Shown: one piece after another, positions 24,281 through 33,166 of the stretch
Position numbering within the stretch: the stretch's first letter is position 1
Layout of the letters: each line of letters begins with the position of its first letter
DNA from: JAPHSX01 sp039714395
GTDB taxonomy: Bacteria; Pseudomonadota; Gammaproteobacteria; Thiohalomonadales; Thiohalomonadaceae
Length of the DNA stretch: 64,000 bases
Assembly: GCA_039714395.1 (NCBI GenBank)
Contig: JBDLJH010000006.1
Location: 1-64,000, forward strand
Reading direction: 5' to 3'
Program-made: the position numbers and the translations under genes
The notes under the pieces: model-generated
What the model saw: the letters and a program-made list of their open reading frames with translations, nothing else
Told to the model about the DNA's origin: nothing
The model's database searches: none

Positions 24281-25467
24281 GTGCCTGGGTACAATTGATG
24301 CTGCACCCGGTGCTGCCGGAGTCCGCCCGCCGCAATCCGATGGAGGAGTGTGTTGACTGGACTCTGCTCACCACCGCACTGCTGCTGCTTGGATTGGGAC
24401 TGGTGATGATTGCCTCTGCCTCGGTCGGCATTGCCGAGCGCCAGCTGGGTGAGCCCGGCTACTACCTTTCCCGCCAGCTGCTCTATGTGGGTATCGGCCT
24501 TAGCGTCTCATGGGTGGCATGGCGCATCCCGTTATCGGTATGGGAACGTATCGGGCCGATGCTGATTATCGCATCCCTGGTACTGTTATTTGCGCTGTTT
24601 ATTCCCGTGCTGGGGCACACCGTCAACGGCTCTACCCGCTGGCTGCTACTCGGTCCGTTCAACTTCCAGGTCTCAGAGCTGGTGAAGTTCGCCATGGTGG
24701 TCTATCTGGCCGGCTACCTGATGCGCCGCGGCGATGAGGTGCGCAATACCGTTGGTGGTTTCCTCAAACCGATGGGACTGGTGATGGTGTTTTCTGTGTT
24801 GCTGCTGGCCGAGCCTGATTTTGGTGCCACCGTGGTGTTGATGGCCACGGCGCTGGGGATGATGTTCCTCGGTGGTGTGCGGCTGTGGCTGTTTGGAGTG
24901 CTGGTGCTGATGGCACTCGGTTCGATGACGATGCTGGCGATCTCCTCTCCCTATCGTATGGAACGCCTTACCGCCTTTCTTAACCCGTGGGCCGACCCTT
25001 TTAACAGTGGTTTCCAGCTGACCCAGGCGTTGATCGCCTTTGGTCGTGGTGAGTGGTTTGGCGTAGGACTGGGGGCGAGTGTACAGAAGCTGTTCTATCT
25101 GCCCGAGGCACACACTGACTTTGTCTACGCGGTGCTGGCCGAGGAGTTAGGTACCGTTGGTGCGAGTGCGGTGGTGTTGCTGTTTGTGCTGCTCATTGCC
25201 CGTATCTTCCGTATCGGTCGCAACGCCGCCGAGGCAGGTATGGGTTTTGGGGCACACCTCTGCTACGGCATTGCGCTGTGGTTTGCGCTGCAGGCCTTTA
25301 TTAATATGGGCGTGAACATGGGACTGCTGCCCACCAAGGGGCTGACTCTGCCACTGATGAGCTATGGCGGTAGCAGTATTGTGGTGATGTGCGCCGCCAT
25401 TGCACTGGTACTGCGAGTTGCGCTGGAGACCCCGAAGCGTGGCGTCACCCAGAGGAGAGCGGCATGA
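24277..25467 (+). CDS. ftsW: Septal peptidoglycan glycosyltransferase FtsW
   Basis: FtsW (396 residues) is the SEDS-family polymerase that builds septal glycan with FtsI. It has about ten membrane helices. The signature regions are AEPDFGATVV (with the catalytic-type Asp), the TDFVYAVLAEELG loop and NMGLLPTKGLTLPLMSYGGSS near the C-terminus. The extended N-terminal cytoplasmic segment before the first helix is usual for FtsW rather than RodA, and the dcw location settles it. It overlaps murD and murG by four bases each. Confidence 0.96.
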   Translation: MSAWVQLMLHPVLPESARRNPMEECVDWTLLTTALLLLGLGLVMIASASVGIAERQLGEPGYYLSRQLLYVGIGLSVSWVAWRIPLSVWERIGPMLIIASLVLLFALFIPVLGHTVNGSTRWLLLGPFNFQVSELVKFAMVVYLAGYLMRRGDEVRNTVGGFLKPMGLVMVFSVLLLAEPDFGATVVLMATALGMMFLGGVRLWLFGVLVLMALGSMTMLAISSPYRMERLTAFLNPWADPFNSGFQLTQALIAFGRGEWFGVGLGASVQKLFYLPEAHTDFVYAVLAEELGTVGASAVVLLFVLLIARIFRIGRNAAEAGMGFGAHLCYGIALWFALQAFINMGVNMGLLPTKGLTLPLMSYGGSSIVVMCAAIALVLRVALETPKRGVTQRRAA

Positions 25468-26573
25468 GTGGTGCACGGATTCTGATTATGGCGGGAGGCA
25501 CTGGCGGGCACGTATTCCCGGCACTGGCGGTGGCTCACTACCTGAGCGAGCACGGCCATCAGGTGAGCTGGCTTGGCACCCGCCGTGGCATGGAGTCAGA
25601 GCTGGTGCCTGCCAACGGTTTTGATATTGACTACATCTCCATTGCCGGGTTGCGCGGTAACGGTCTGCTCGGCTGGTTACAGGCACCACTGCGTATCAGT
25701 CGTGCCGTTGTGCAGGCGCTCGGTGTGATGCGTCGCCGTCGCCCACATGCGGTGTTGGGGATGGGGGGCTTTGTTACCGGTCCCGGTGGTGTGGCGGCGA
25801 AGTTGAGTGGCAGGCCACTGTTGATCCATGAGCAGAACGCCATTGCCGGATTGACCAATCGCCTGCTGTCGCGTATCGCCAATCGCGTGCTAGAGGCCTT
25901 CCCCGATACGTTTGCCGGAACGAAGGTTAGCCATTGCGGCAATCCAGTGCGCAGTGATATTGCCGCGTTGGTCGCACCTGATGAGCGCTTTGCCGGACGT
26001 GAAGGGAGGCTGCGCCTGTTGGTGGTTGGCGGCAGCCTCGGTGCCCTGGCGCTGAACGAAATGATTCCCGAGGCCCTGGCTGCAATGCCTGAGGCGCTTC
26101 GTCCCGAGGTATGCCACCAGAGTGGCAAGCGCCATCTGGATGTGACCCGCACGGCCTATGACAGGGCCGGAGTGAATGCTGAGGTGATGCCCTTTATCGA
26201 TGATATGGCTGCACGGTATGGGTGGGCGGATCTGGTGATCTGTCGTGCCGGAGCATTGACTGTCAGCGAGCTGGCACTGGCCGGAGTCGCCTCGATTCTA
26301 GTGCCTTATCCCTACGCCGTAGATGACCACCAGAGTGCCAACGGTGGCTATCTGGTTGAGCAGGATGCAGCGCAGTTGGTACAGCAACGCGACCTGACTC
26401 CTGAGTTGCTGGCCGGAATGCTCGATAGCTTCTGCGTAGATATAAGGGCGGGACGAGAAAAGTTGATGTTAATGGCACAGAACGCGCGTCGACTGGCCAG
26501 GCCCGGGGCGACTGCCGAGGTGGCTAGCGCCTGTCTTGCACAGGCCGGATTTGAGAACGAGGTGAAGGCATGA
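25464..26573 (+). CDS. murG: UDP-GlcNAc:lipid I GlcNAc transferase MurG
   Basis: MurG (369 residues) converts lipid I to lipid II on the inner face of the membrane. It is a GT-B glycosyltransferase: the glycine-rich loop MAGGTGGHVFPALAVA opens the N-domain, GMGGFVTGPGG is the second G-loop, and the C-domain shows GGSLGALALNE and CRAGALTVSELALAG, where UDP-GlcNAc binds. The ATG at 25464 overlaps the ftsW stop (ATGA) and has GAGGAG upstream; the longer open frame from 25389 lies inside ftsW and is rejected. Confidence 0.96.
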   Translation: MSGARILIMAGGTGGHVFPALAVAHYLSEHGHQVSWLGTRRGMESELVPANGFDIDYISIAGLRGNGLLGWLQAPLRISRAVVQALGVMRRRRPHAVLGMGGFVTGPGGVAAKLSGRPLLIHEQNAIAGLTNRLLSRIANRVLEAFPDTFAGTKVSHCGNPVRSDIAALVAPDERFAGREGRLRLLVVGGSLGALALNEMIPEALAAMPEALRPEVCHQSGKRHLDVTRTAYDRAGVNAEVMPFIDDMAARYGWADLVICRAGALTVSELALAGVASILVPYPYAVDDHQSANGGYLVEQDAAQLVQQRDLTPELLAGMLDSFCVDIRAGREKLMLMAQNARRLARPGATAEVASACLAQAGFENEVKA

Positions 26574-27988
26574 ATGCGCAGCATCACAACGGCATGGGCC
26601 GCATCCGTCACATTCACATGATTGGTATCGGTGGTTCCGGTATGGGCGGTATTGCCGAGGTGCTGCTGAACCTTGGCTACGAGATGAGTGGTTCCGACCT
26701 GCGTGAGAATGCCGTCACCCAACGTCTGGCAGGGATGGGTGCGACCATCCATATCGGCCATGATGAGAACAACATTAATGACTGTGATGTGGTGGTGACC
26801 TCCACGGCAGTGAATGAGACCAACCCGGAAGTGATTGAGGCGCGTGCTCGACGCATTCCTATTGTGCCGCGTGCCGAGATGCTGGCCGAGATCATGCGCT
26901 TCCGTCACGGTATCGCGGTGGCCGGAACCCACGGCAAGACCACGACCACCAGCCTTATCGCCAGCCTGATGGCGGAGGGTGAGCTGGATCCCACTTTCGT
27001 CATCGGTGGCCGCCTCAACAGCGCCGGTACCAATGCACGCCTTGGCAGCGGTCACTTTCTTGTGGCCGAGGCGGACGAGAGCGATGCCTCCTTCCTCTAC
27101 CTGCAGCCGATGACGGCGGTGGTGACCAATATTGATGCCGATCACATGGAAACCTATGGCGGTGATTTCGGTAAGCTGCGTCAGACCTTTATCGACTTTC
27201 TGCACCACCTGCCTTTCTACGGCATTGCGGTGATGTGTCTGGATGATGATGAGGTGAAAGGGATCCTCCCCGAGGTGACCCGTCAGGTGATCACCTACGG
27301 TATCGACAGCGATGCCGATATTCGTGCAACCAATCTTCGTCAGGAAGGGCTCTACACCCACTTCAATGTAAGCCGTCCCGGTCAGCCAGAGTGGTTGCAG
27401 GTCTCCCTGCACATGCCGGGCAATCACAATGTACTTAACGCGCTGGCTTCTATTGCTGTGGCCCACGAGGTGGGTGTCAGTGATGAGGCGATCTGTCGAG
27501 GTCTGGAGCATTTCACCGGAGTGGGTCGCCGCTTTACCCTCAATGGTGAGGTGGCTGTTGGTAATGGCAAGGTACAACTGGTGGATGATTATGGTCACCA
27601 TCCGCGCGAGGTAGCAGCGACCATTCAGGCGGCTCGTGCAGCATGGCCTGAGCGTCGTCTGGTAGTGGCCTTTCAGCCACACCGTTACACCCGCACCCGC
27701 GATCTGTTTGAGGACTTCACCGAAGTGTTGAGTGAAGTCGATGTGTTACTGGTGCAGGAGGTCTTTGCTGCTGGTGAGCAGCCGATCGCTGGTGCCGATA
27801 GTCGTGCCCTGTGTCGTGCTATCCGCTCACGCGGTCAGGTAGATCCAATCTTCGTTGGTGAGATTGCCGATTTACCACATACCCTCAGTGGAGTGCTGCA
27901 AGAGAACGATGTGGTGATCACCATGGGTGCGGGTGATATCGGCGTGGCAGCACAAAAATTGGCACAACAGCTGGAGGCGCAGGGATGA
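26570..27988 (+). CDS. murC: UDP-MurNAc L-alanine ligase MurC
   Basis: MurC (472 residues) adds the first amino acid, L-alanine, to UDP-MurNAc. Signature elements: HMIGIGGSGMGGIAEVL at the N-terminus, the ATP loop AGTHGKTTTTSL near residues 121-132, AEADESDASFL, NIDADHMETY, and VDDYGHHPREV in the C-terminal domain, followed by QPHRYTRTRDL. It overlaps murG and murB by ATGA. A 444-codon open frame on the opposite strand is a codon-usage shadow. Confidence 0.97.
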   Translation: MNAQHHNGMGRIRHIHMIGIGGSGMGGIAEVLLNLGYEMSGSDLRENAVTQRLAGMGATIHIGHDENNINDCDVVVTSTAVNETNPEVIEARARRIPIVPRAEMLAEIMRFRHGIAVAGTHGKTTTTSLIASLMAEGELDPTFVIGGRLNSAGTNARLGSGHFLVAEADESDASFLYLQPMTAVVTNIDADHMETYGGDFGKLRQTFIDFLHHLPFYGIAVMCLDDDEVKGILPEVTRQVITYGIDSDADIRATNLRQEGLYTHFNVSRPGQPEWLQVSLHMPGNHNVLNALASIAVAHEVGVSDEAICRGLEHFTGVGRRFTLNGEVAVGNGKVQLVDDYGHHPREVAATIQAARAAWPERRLVVAFQPHRYTRTRDLFEDFTEVLSEVDVLLVQEVFAAGEQPIAGADSRALCRAIRSRGQVDPIFVGEIADLPHTLSGVLQENDVVITMGAGDIGVAAQKLAQQLEAQG

Positions 27989-28896
27989 TGGCGGCGCAGC
28001 AACAACAGCCGCTACGCGGCAACCTGTTGCACAACGAGCCGATGGCGCGTCATACCACCTGGCGTGTCGGTGGCTCGGCTGAGTCTTACTACCAGCCGGC
28101 CGATGTGGCTGATCTGGCGCTGTGTTTATCGCAGTTACCCGTTAATGAGCCGCTATATTGGCTCGGCCTTGGTAGTAATTTGCTGGTGCGTGATGGCGGT
28201 ATCCGCGGCACCGTGATCGCCACCAGCGGCATGCTTAATGAGATGGGCCGACTTGATAATGAACACGTGCGTGTTGAGAGCGGTGTTAGCTGTGCAAAGG
28301 TCGCCCGCTTCTGTGCCCGTGAGGGGCTGGCCGGTGCGGAGTTCCTCTGCGGGATTCCCGGCACCATGGGCGGGGCTTTGGCAATGAATGCGGGTTGCTT
28401 CGGCAGTGAAACCTGGAAGCTGGTGGAGTCGGTAGAGACGCTGGATCGCAATGGCAATTCACATACTCGTCGTGCTGATGAATTTAAAGTCGCTTATCGC
28501 CATGTGATGGGGCCGGTTGGTGAGTGGTTTGTGGCCGCCACCCTGCGACTGACTGAGGGTGATGCGCAGGGGCTGCTGGAGGCAAATAAAAAACTGCTGG
28601 AGAAACGTGGTGCCAGCCAGCCAACACAACAGCCCAACGCCGGGTCGGTGTTCCGCAATCCCGAGGGCGATTATGCCGCACGACTGATCGAGAGTGCTGG
28701 CCTCAAAGGGCGCACTGTGGGCAATGCGGCTGTCTCGGAAAAACATGCAAACTTTATTGTGAACCTGGGTGGCGCGACGGCCAGCGAGATCGAGACATTG
28801 ATTGAGCAGGTGCAGGCAGAAGTGAAACAGCAACACGGTGTTGAGCTGCAACGCGAAGTGCACATCGTTGGTGAGTCGGAGGTGGCCCGTGGTTAG
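27985..28896 (+). CDS. murB: UDP-N-acetylenolpyruvoylglucosamine reductase MurB
   Basis: MurB (303 residues) is the FAD/NADPH reductase that makes UDP-MurNAc. The FAD domain includes TTWRVGGSAESYY, GLGSNLLVRDGGI and CGIPGTMGGALAMNAGC; the substrate domain includes NAGSVFRNPEGDYAARLIE and KHANFIVNLG. The layout with GSVFRNP (Ser as the proton donor) and without the type I extra loop of E. coli suggests a type II MurB. It overlaps murC by four bases and ddl by eight. Confidence 0.96.
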   Translation: MMAAQQQQPLRGNLLHNEPMARHTTWRVGGSAESYYQPADVADLALCLSQLPVNEPLYWLGLGSNLLVRDGGIRGTVIATSGMLNEMGRLDNEHVRVESGVSCAKVARFCAREGLAGAEFLCGIPGTMGGALAMNAGCFGSETWKLVESVETLDRNGNSHTRRADEFKVAYRHVMGPVGEWFVAATLRLTEGDAQGLLEANKKLLEKRGASQPTQQPNAGSVFRNPEGDYAARLIESAGLKGRTVGNAAVSEKHANFIVNLGGATASEIETLIEQVQAEVKQQHGVELQREVHIVGESEVARG

Positions 28897-29818
28897 TGCA
28901 TCTGACTTCGGCAAGGTTGCGGTGCTGATGGGTGGAGTCTCTGCCGAACGTGAGGTTTCACTGAAGAGTGGTGCGGCGGTGCTGGCAGCACTTAAAAATC
29001 GTGGTGTTAATGCTCACGGTGTCGATGTGGATAGTGATCCGCTGCTGGCATTACGCGACGGTGATTTTGATCGCGTCTTCAATATTTTGCACGGTGGTAT
29101 CGGTGAGAACGGCACCCTGCAAGGAGTGCTTGAGGTGATGAGCCTGCCCTATAGCGGTAGCGGTGTGTTGGCATCGGCAATCGGTATGGATAAGTGGCGC
29201 AATAAATTGTTGTGGCAGGCAGCCGGTTTGCCGGTGCCTGAGTGTGTGTTACTTGATGCGAAGAGTGATTTCTCATTATTTGAACAGATGTTTGATATGC
29301 CGCTCTTCGTAAAGCCAGCTAACGAGGGTTCCAGTGTTGGTATCAGCATGGTGAAGCAAGCTGGTGAGTTGGCCGAGGCCTACCATGAGGCTGCTAAATA
29401 TGACTCGATGGTGTTGGCAGAAAAATATCTGGGTGGTGGTGAGTACACCGTTGCCATTTTGAACGGTGAGGCACTGCCGCCAGTGAAGATTGAAACAAGC
29501 AACGACTATTACGATTATTCGGCGAAGTATCTGCAGGATGATACCCGTTACCTCTGTCCCTGTGGCCTGAATGATGAGCAGGTGACACGCATGCAGGCAC
29601 TGGCACTACAGGCCTTCATGGTGCTTGGTGCTCGTGGCTGGGGGCGGATCGATGTGCTGTTGGATGAGTCAGGTGAACCTTTCCTGCTGGAGGCGAACAC
29701 CGTACCGGGTATGACGGATCACAGCCTGGTGCCGATGGCGGCGCGGGCGGCGGGTATTGAATTTGATGAGCTGGTGTGGCGCATTCTGGAAACCACTCTG
29801 GAGTCTCAAGATGGCTAA
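28889..29818 (+). CDS. ddl: D-alanine-D-alanine ligase
   Basis: Ddl (309 residues) makes the D-Ala-D-Ala used by MurF. It is an ATP-grasp enzyme: GGVSAEREVSLKSG near the N-terminus, LHGGIGENGTLQGVLE, FVKPANEGSSVGISM and the terminal EANTVPGMTDHSLVPMA. The start is taken as GTG at 28889 because GGAGG lies six bases upstream and the length then fits the family; the open frame to 28838 is inside murB. It overlaps ftsQ by eight bases. Confidence 0.95.
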   Translation: MVSASDFGKVAVLMGGVSAEREVSLKSGAAVLAALKNRGVNAHGVDVDSDPLLALRDGDFDRVFNILHGGIGENGTLQGVLEVMSLPYSGSGVLASAIGMDKWRNKLLWQAAGLPVPECVLLDAKSDFSLFEQMFDMPLFVKPANEGSSVGISMVKQAGELAEAYHEAAKYDSMVLAEKYLGGGEYTVAILNGEALPPVKIETSNDYYDYSAKYLQDDTRYLCPCGLNDEQVTRMQALALQAFMVLGARGWGRIDVLLDESGEPFLLEANTVPGMTDHSLVPMAARAAGIEFDELVWRILETTLESQDG

Positions 29819-30578
29819 GCGAATAAAAGGTGCGACACGTGTTCATTACGAGCCAAATGAAGGCACTAACGTAGCTGCCGTGGCACTGAAATTATTGTTG
29901 CTGGCGGCAGTAGTGGGTGGTGCTGTCTGGGGCACGCAGAGTTTACTTGACCCCGCACAGTTTCCACTGCGCACAGTACGCATTGAGAGCCCGTTAAAGC
30001 ATGTAGCTCAGGCAACGATTCGTGACACGGTGCGCCCCCATGTCGAGGGTGGTTTTCTGGGTGTTGATGTCGATGTGGTACGTGATGCACTGGAAGCCTT
30101 GCCGTGGGTTCAGAGTGCCAGCGTGCGTCGTACCTGGCCGGACAAGTTGGTAGTGCGAGTAAAAGAACAACAGCCCCTGGCACGCTGGGGTGACAAGGCT
30201 CTGGTAAATATGCGTGGCGAGTTGTTTAAGCCGAAACATGATGTTTCGTTAGAGCGCCTGCCGTTGCTGCGTGGTCCGCGTGATACCAGCCATATGGTGG
30301 CAGAGCAGTATGTGGCGATGCAGGTAATGTTAAAGCCACTCGGTTTGAGCATTACCCATTTGTCATTGAATGAGCGGCGCGCCCTTTCGATGCGGCTGGA
30401 TAACGGTTTGCAACTGGGGCTGGGGAGACGGGATACCGACTTGCGCCTGCTGCGTTTTGTGCGGGTCTTCCCGCAGGTGCTTAAGCCGCGACTGGCTGCG
30501 ATTAAGAGTATTGACCTGCGTTATGCCAACGGCTTTGCCGTGCGCTGGCATCACGGACAAGGTCCAGCACCGGTTTAG
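29811..30578 (+). CDS. ftsQ: Cell division protein FtsQ
   Basis: FtsQ (255 residues) is the bitopic scaffold of the FtsQLB complex. It has a short basic cytoplasmic segment (MAKRIKGATRVHY), one membrane helix around residues 24-43, a POTRA domain (roughly residues 53-123, including TVRIESPLKHV, PWVQSASVRRTWPDKLVV) and the beta domain with LQLGLGRRD and IDLRYANGFAVRW. The ATG at 29811 lies eight bases inside ddl. The next gene is ftsA, 18 bases on. Confidence 0.94.
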   Translation: MAKRIKGATRVHYEPNEGTNVAAVALKLLLLAAVVGGAVWGTQSLLDPAQFPLRTVRIESPLKHVAQATIRDTVRPHVEGGFLGVDVDVVRDALEALPWVQSASVRRTWPDKLVVRVKEQQPLARWGDKALVNMRGELFKPKHDVSLERLPLLRGPRDTSHMVAEQYVAMQVMLKPLGLSITHLSLNERRALSMRLDNGLQLGLGRRDTDLRLLRFVRVFPQVLKPRLAAIKSIDLRYANGFAVRWHHGQGPAPV

Positions 30579-30596
30579 GGCGGGGGAACAGGAGCT

Positions 30597-31832
30597 ATGA
30601 CAAAGAAAATGGAAAAAAATCTGATTGTGGCGCTGGATATCGGCACCTCCAAGGTGGTGGCGATTGTCGGCGAGGTGAATGCGGAGAACGAGATCGAAAT
30701 AATTGGTCTTGGCTCGCACCCCTCGCGTGGTATGAAGAAGGGCGTGGTGGTGAATATCGAATCGACAGTGCAGTCGATTCAACGTGCCATGGAGGAGGCT
30801 GAGCTGATGGCCGGTTGCCAGATCCATTCGGTCTACGCAGGTATCGCGGGCAGCCATATTAAGAGTCTCAACTCTCACGGCATTGTAGCGATTCGTGACA
30901 AGGAGGTGACCCACGGTGATGTGGAGCGGGTGATCGATGCGGCACGCGCCGTTGCGATACCGGCCGATCAGCGCATTCTTCACGTGCTGCCGCAGGAGTT
31001 CATCATCGACAACCAGGAGGGGATACGTGAGCCGGTAGGCATGTCGGGTGTGCGCCTGGAAGCGAAAGTACACCTGGTGACCGGTGCGGTGAGTGCGGCA
31101 CAGAACATTATTAAATGTGTGCGGCGTTGTGGCCTGGAGGTGGATGACGTGATCCTGGAGCAGCTCGCCTCGTCTTACGCGGTGCTCTCTGATGATGAGA
31201 AAGAGCTGGGTGTCTGTCTTGTGGATATTGGTGGTGGCACCACTGATATCGCCGTGTTTAGTGAAGGGGCGATTCGCCATACCGCGGTGATTCCGATTGC
31301 CGGTGATCAGGTGACCAATGACATCGCGGTGGCGATGCGCACCCCGACTCAGTACGCCGAGGATATCAAGATTAAATATGCCTGTGCCCTGACCCAACTG
31401 GCCAATGCGGATGAGAGTATTGAGGTGCCGAGTGTGGGTGATCGTCCGCCGCGTCAACTGGCGCGTCAGACCCTGGCAGAGGTGGTGGAGCCACGTTATG
31501 AAGAGCTCTTTACTCTGGTGCAGGCGGAGCTGCGCCGCAGTGGTTTCGAGGATATTTGTGCTGCGGGCATTGTGCTTACCGGTGGTACCTCAAAGATGGA
31601 GGGTGGAGTTGAGCTGGCCGAGGAAATCTTCCACATGCCGGTGCGCCTGGGAATGCCGGTGGGAGTTTCCGGTCTGGTTGATGTGGTGCGTAACCCCATC
31701 TATGCCACCGGCGTAGGCTTACTGTTATTTGGGCAACACAATCGTGGTGGTGGCTTTGTCGAGAGTGGTGGACAAGGCGGTTTCAAGAGTGTGATGCAAC
31801 GTATGAAAAGTTGGTTTCAAGGTAATTTTTAA
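30597..31832 (+). CDS. ftsA: Cell division protein FtsA
   Basis: FtsA (411 residues) is the actin-like ATPase that tethers FtsZ to the membrane and recruits later division proteins. The nucleotide-binding segments are VALDIGTSKVVAIVG (phosphate 1), VDIGGGTTDIAVF (phosphate 2) and GIVLTGGTSKMEG (adenosine). The C-terminus ends with MKSWFQGNF, an amphipathic membrane-targeting helix. GGAG lies five bases before the ATG. An antisense open frame of 364 codons is a shadow. Confidence 0.97.
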   Translation: MTKKMEKNLIVALDIGTSKVVAIVGEVNAENEIEIIGLGSHPSRGMKKGVVVNIESTVQSIQRAMEEAELMAGCQIHSVYAGIAGSHIKSLNSHGIVAIRDKEVTHGDVERVIDAARAVAIPADQRILHVLPQEFIIDNQEGIREPVGMSGVRLEAKVHLVTGAVSAAQNIIKCVRRCGLEVDDVILEQLASSYAVLSDDEKELGVCLVDIGGGTTDIAVFSEGAIRHTAVIPIAGDQVTNDIAVAMRTPTQYAEDIKIKYACALTQLANADESIEVPSVGDRPPRQLARQTLAEVVEPRYEELFTLVQAELRRSGFEDICAAGIVLTGGTSKMEGGVELAEEIFHMPVRLGMPVGVSGLVDVVRNPIYATGVGLLLFGQHNRGGGFVESGGQGGFKSVMQRMKSWFQGNF

Positions 31833-31886
31833 TAATTAACAAGTATCGCTAAGGGGCTTGTGCCCTGGTTAACGAGGAGGTGTGGA

Positions 31887-33038
31887 ATGTTCGAACTAAT
31901 GGATAACAACAATCAAAGTGCCGTTATCAAGGTCGTCGGTGTCGGTGGCGGTGGTGGTAACGCGGTTGAGCACATGGTGTGTCAGAGTATCGAGGGTGTG
32001 GACTTTGTCTGTGCCAATACCGATGCTCAGGCACTGGAGCGTGCCTCCAGCCGTACCGTGATCCAGATTGGTACCCATATCACTAAAGGGCTGGGTGCTG
32101 GAGCCAATCCAGAGATTGGTCGCCAGGCAGCGATGGAGGATCGTGACCGCATTGAAGAGGTGTTGAGTGGCGCCGATATGATCTTCATTACCGCTGGCAT
32201 GGGCGGCGGTACCGGTACCGGTGGTGCTCCCATTGTGGCACAGGTTGCCAAAGAGCTGGGCATACTCACGGTTGCGGTAGTGACCACACCTTTCCCCTTT
32301 GAGGGCAAGAAGCGTATGGATATTGCCGATCAGGGAATGGATGAGTTGAAGAAGTATGTCGACTCCCTCATCACCATTCCCAATGAGAGGCTGCTCAGTG
32401 TGTTGGGCAAGCAAATGACCCTGCTTGATGCCTTCAAGGCGGCCAATGATGTTCTGTCGGGTGCTGTACAGGGGATTGCGGATCTCATCACACGCCCCGG
32501 TCTGATTAACGTCGACTTTGCCGATGTGCGTACAGTGATGTCTGAGATGGGCATGGCGATGATGGGCAGTGGCTCGGCCAAGGGTGAGGATCGTGCTCGC
32601 GAGGCTGCTGAACGTGCTGTATCCAGTCCGCTGTTGGATAATGTTGACCTCTCTGGCGCACGCGGCATCCTGGTTAATGTTACTGCCGGTCTCGATATGT
32701 CTATTGGTGAGTTCGAGGAGGTGGGTAACACCATTAAGGAGTTCGCCTCAGAGAATGCCACCGTGGTGGTGGGTACCGTTATCGACCCGGAGCTGAGCGA
32801 TGAGCTGCGAGTAACCGTGGTGGCTACAGGTTTGGGTCGTGGCGCTGAGACGGTAGCTGAACAACCGGTGAAATTGGTGGTAAACAAGGAGGATAGCCTG
32901 AGTGTGGATGTGGACTATGATCGTCCCACCGTGCTGCGCAACAAGCCAAAGAGCGAAACCAGTGAGCCCAGCGGCGGTGGTGAGGTCAATATGGATTATC
33001 TTGATATTCCGGCCTTTCTGCGTCGTCAGGCTGACTAA
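31887..33038 (+). CDS. ftsZ: Cell division GTPase FtsZ
   Basis: FtsZ (383 residues) is the tubulin-like GTPase of the division ring. The glycine-rich N-terminal VVGVGGGGGNAVEHM, the GTP signature GMGGGTGTGGAP near residues 104-115 and the T7 loop FADVRTVMSEMGMAMMG are intact. A variable linker follows residue about 320. The conserved C-terminal peptide DYLDIPAFLRRQAD binds FtsA, ZipA and ZapD, the last of which is encoded at 41985-42755. GAGGAGGTG precedes the ATG at 31887; the frame is open to 31860. Confidence 0.98.
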   Translation: MFELMDNNNQSAVIKVVGVGGGGGNAVEHMVCQSIEGVDFVCANTDAQALERASSRTVIQIGTHITKGLGAGANPEIGRQAAMEDRDRIEEVLSGADMIFITAGMGGGTGTGGAPIVAQVAKELGILTVAVVTTPFPFEGKKRMDIADQGMDELKKYVDSLITIPNERLLSVLGKQMTLLDAFKAANDVLSGAVQGIADLITRPGLINVDFADVRTVMSEMGMAMMGSGSAKGEDRAREAAERAVSSPLLDNVDLSGARGILVNVTAGLDMSIGEFEEVGNTIKEFASENATVVVGTVIDPELSDELRVTVVATGLGRGAETVAEQPVKLVVNKEDSLSVDVDYDRPTVLRNKPKSETSEPSGGGEVNMDYLDIPAFLRRQAD

Positions 33039-33109
33039 TTCTGTTGCACTCTTTTGCAAGAGTGTAGCGGTTATGTGAAACCGTTCTCTAGGCATGGGAA
33101 CCTGCGGTG

Positions 33110-33118
33110 TGCTATTAT
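33110..33118 (+). promoter_or_regulatory. Candidate lpxC extended -10 promoter
   Basis: TGCTATTAT is an extended -10 element 48 bases before the lpxC ATG, without a clear -35. Two hairpins lie upstream in the ftsZ-lpxC gap: CACTCTT/AAGAGTG (33047-33064) and CGGTT/AACCG (33068-33083). An own promoter for lpxC would fit its separate function at the end of the cluster. Confidence 0.4.
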
Positions 33119-33166
33119 TTCGCGCAATCGTAGTAGTTCGCCTAGTAAAAACAAAGGGTTAGGAAG

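Noticed and set aside
26348..27682. 444-codon open frame on the minus strand opposite murG/murC
   Set aside because: Long antisense frames are expected over GC-rich coding sequence. It has no family features, lies wholly opposite two certain genes and has an improbable His/Thr-rich composition.
30363..31457. 364-codon minus-strand frame opposite ftsQ/ftsA
   Set aside because: A codon-bias shadow with no recognisable domain or ribosome binding site.
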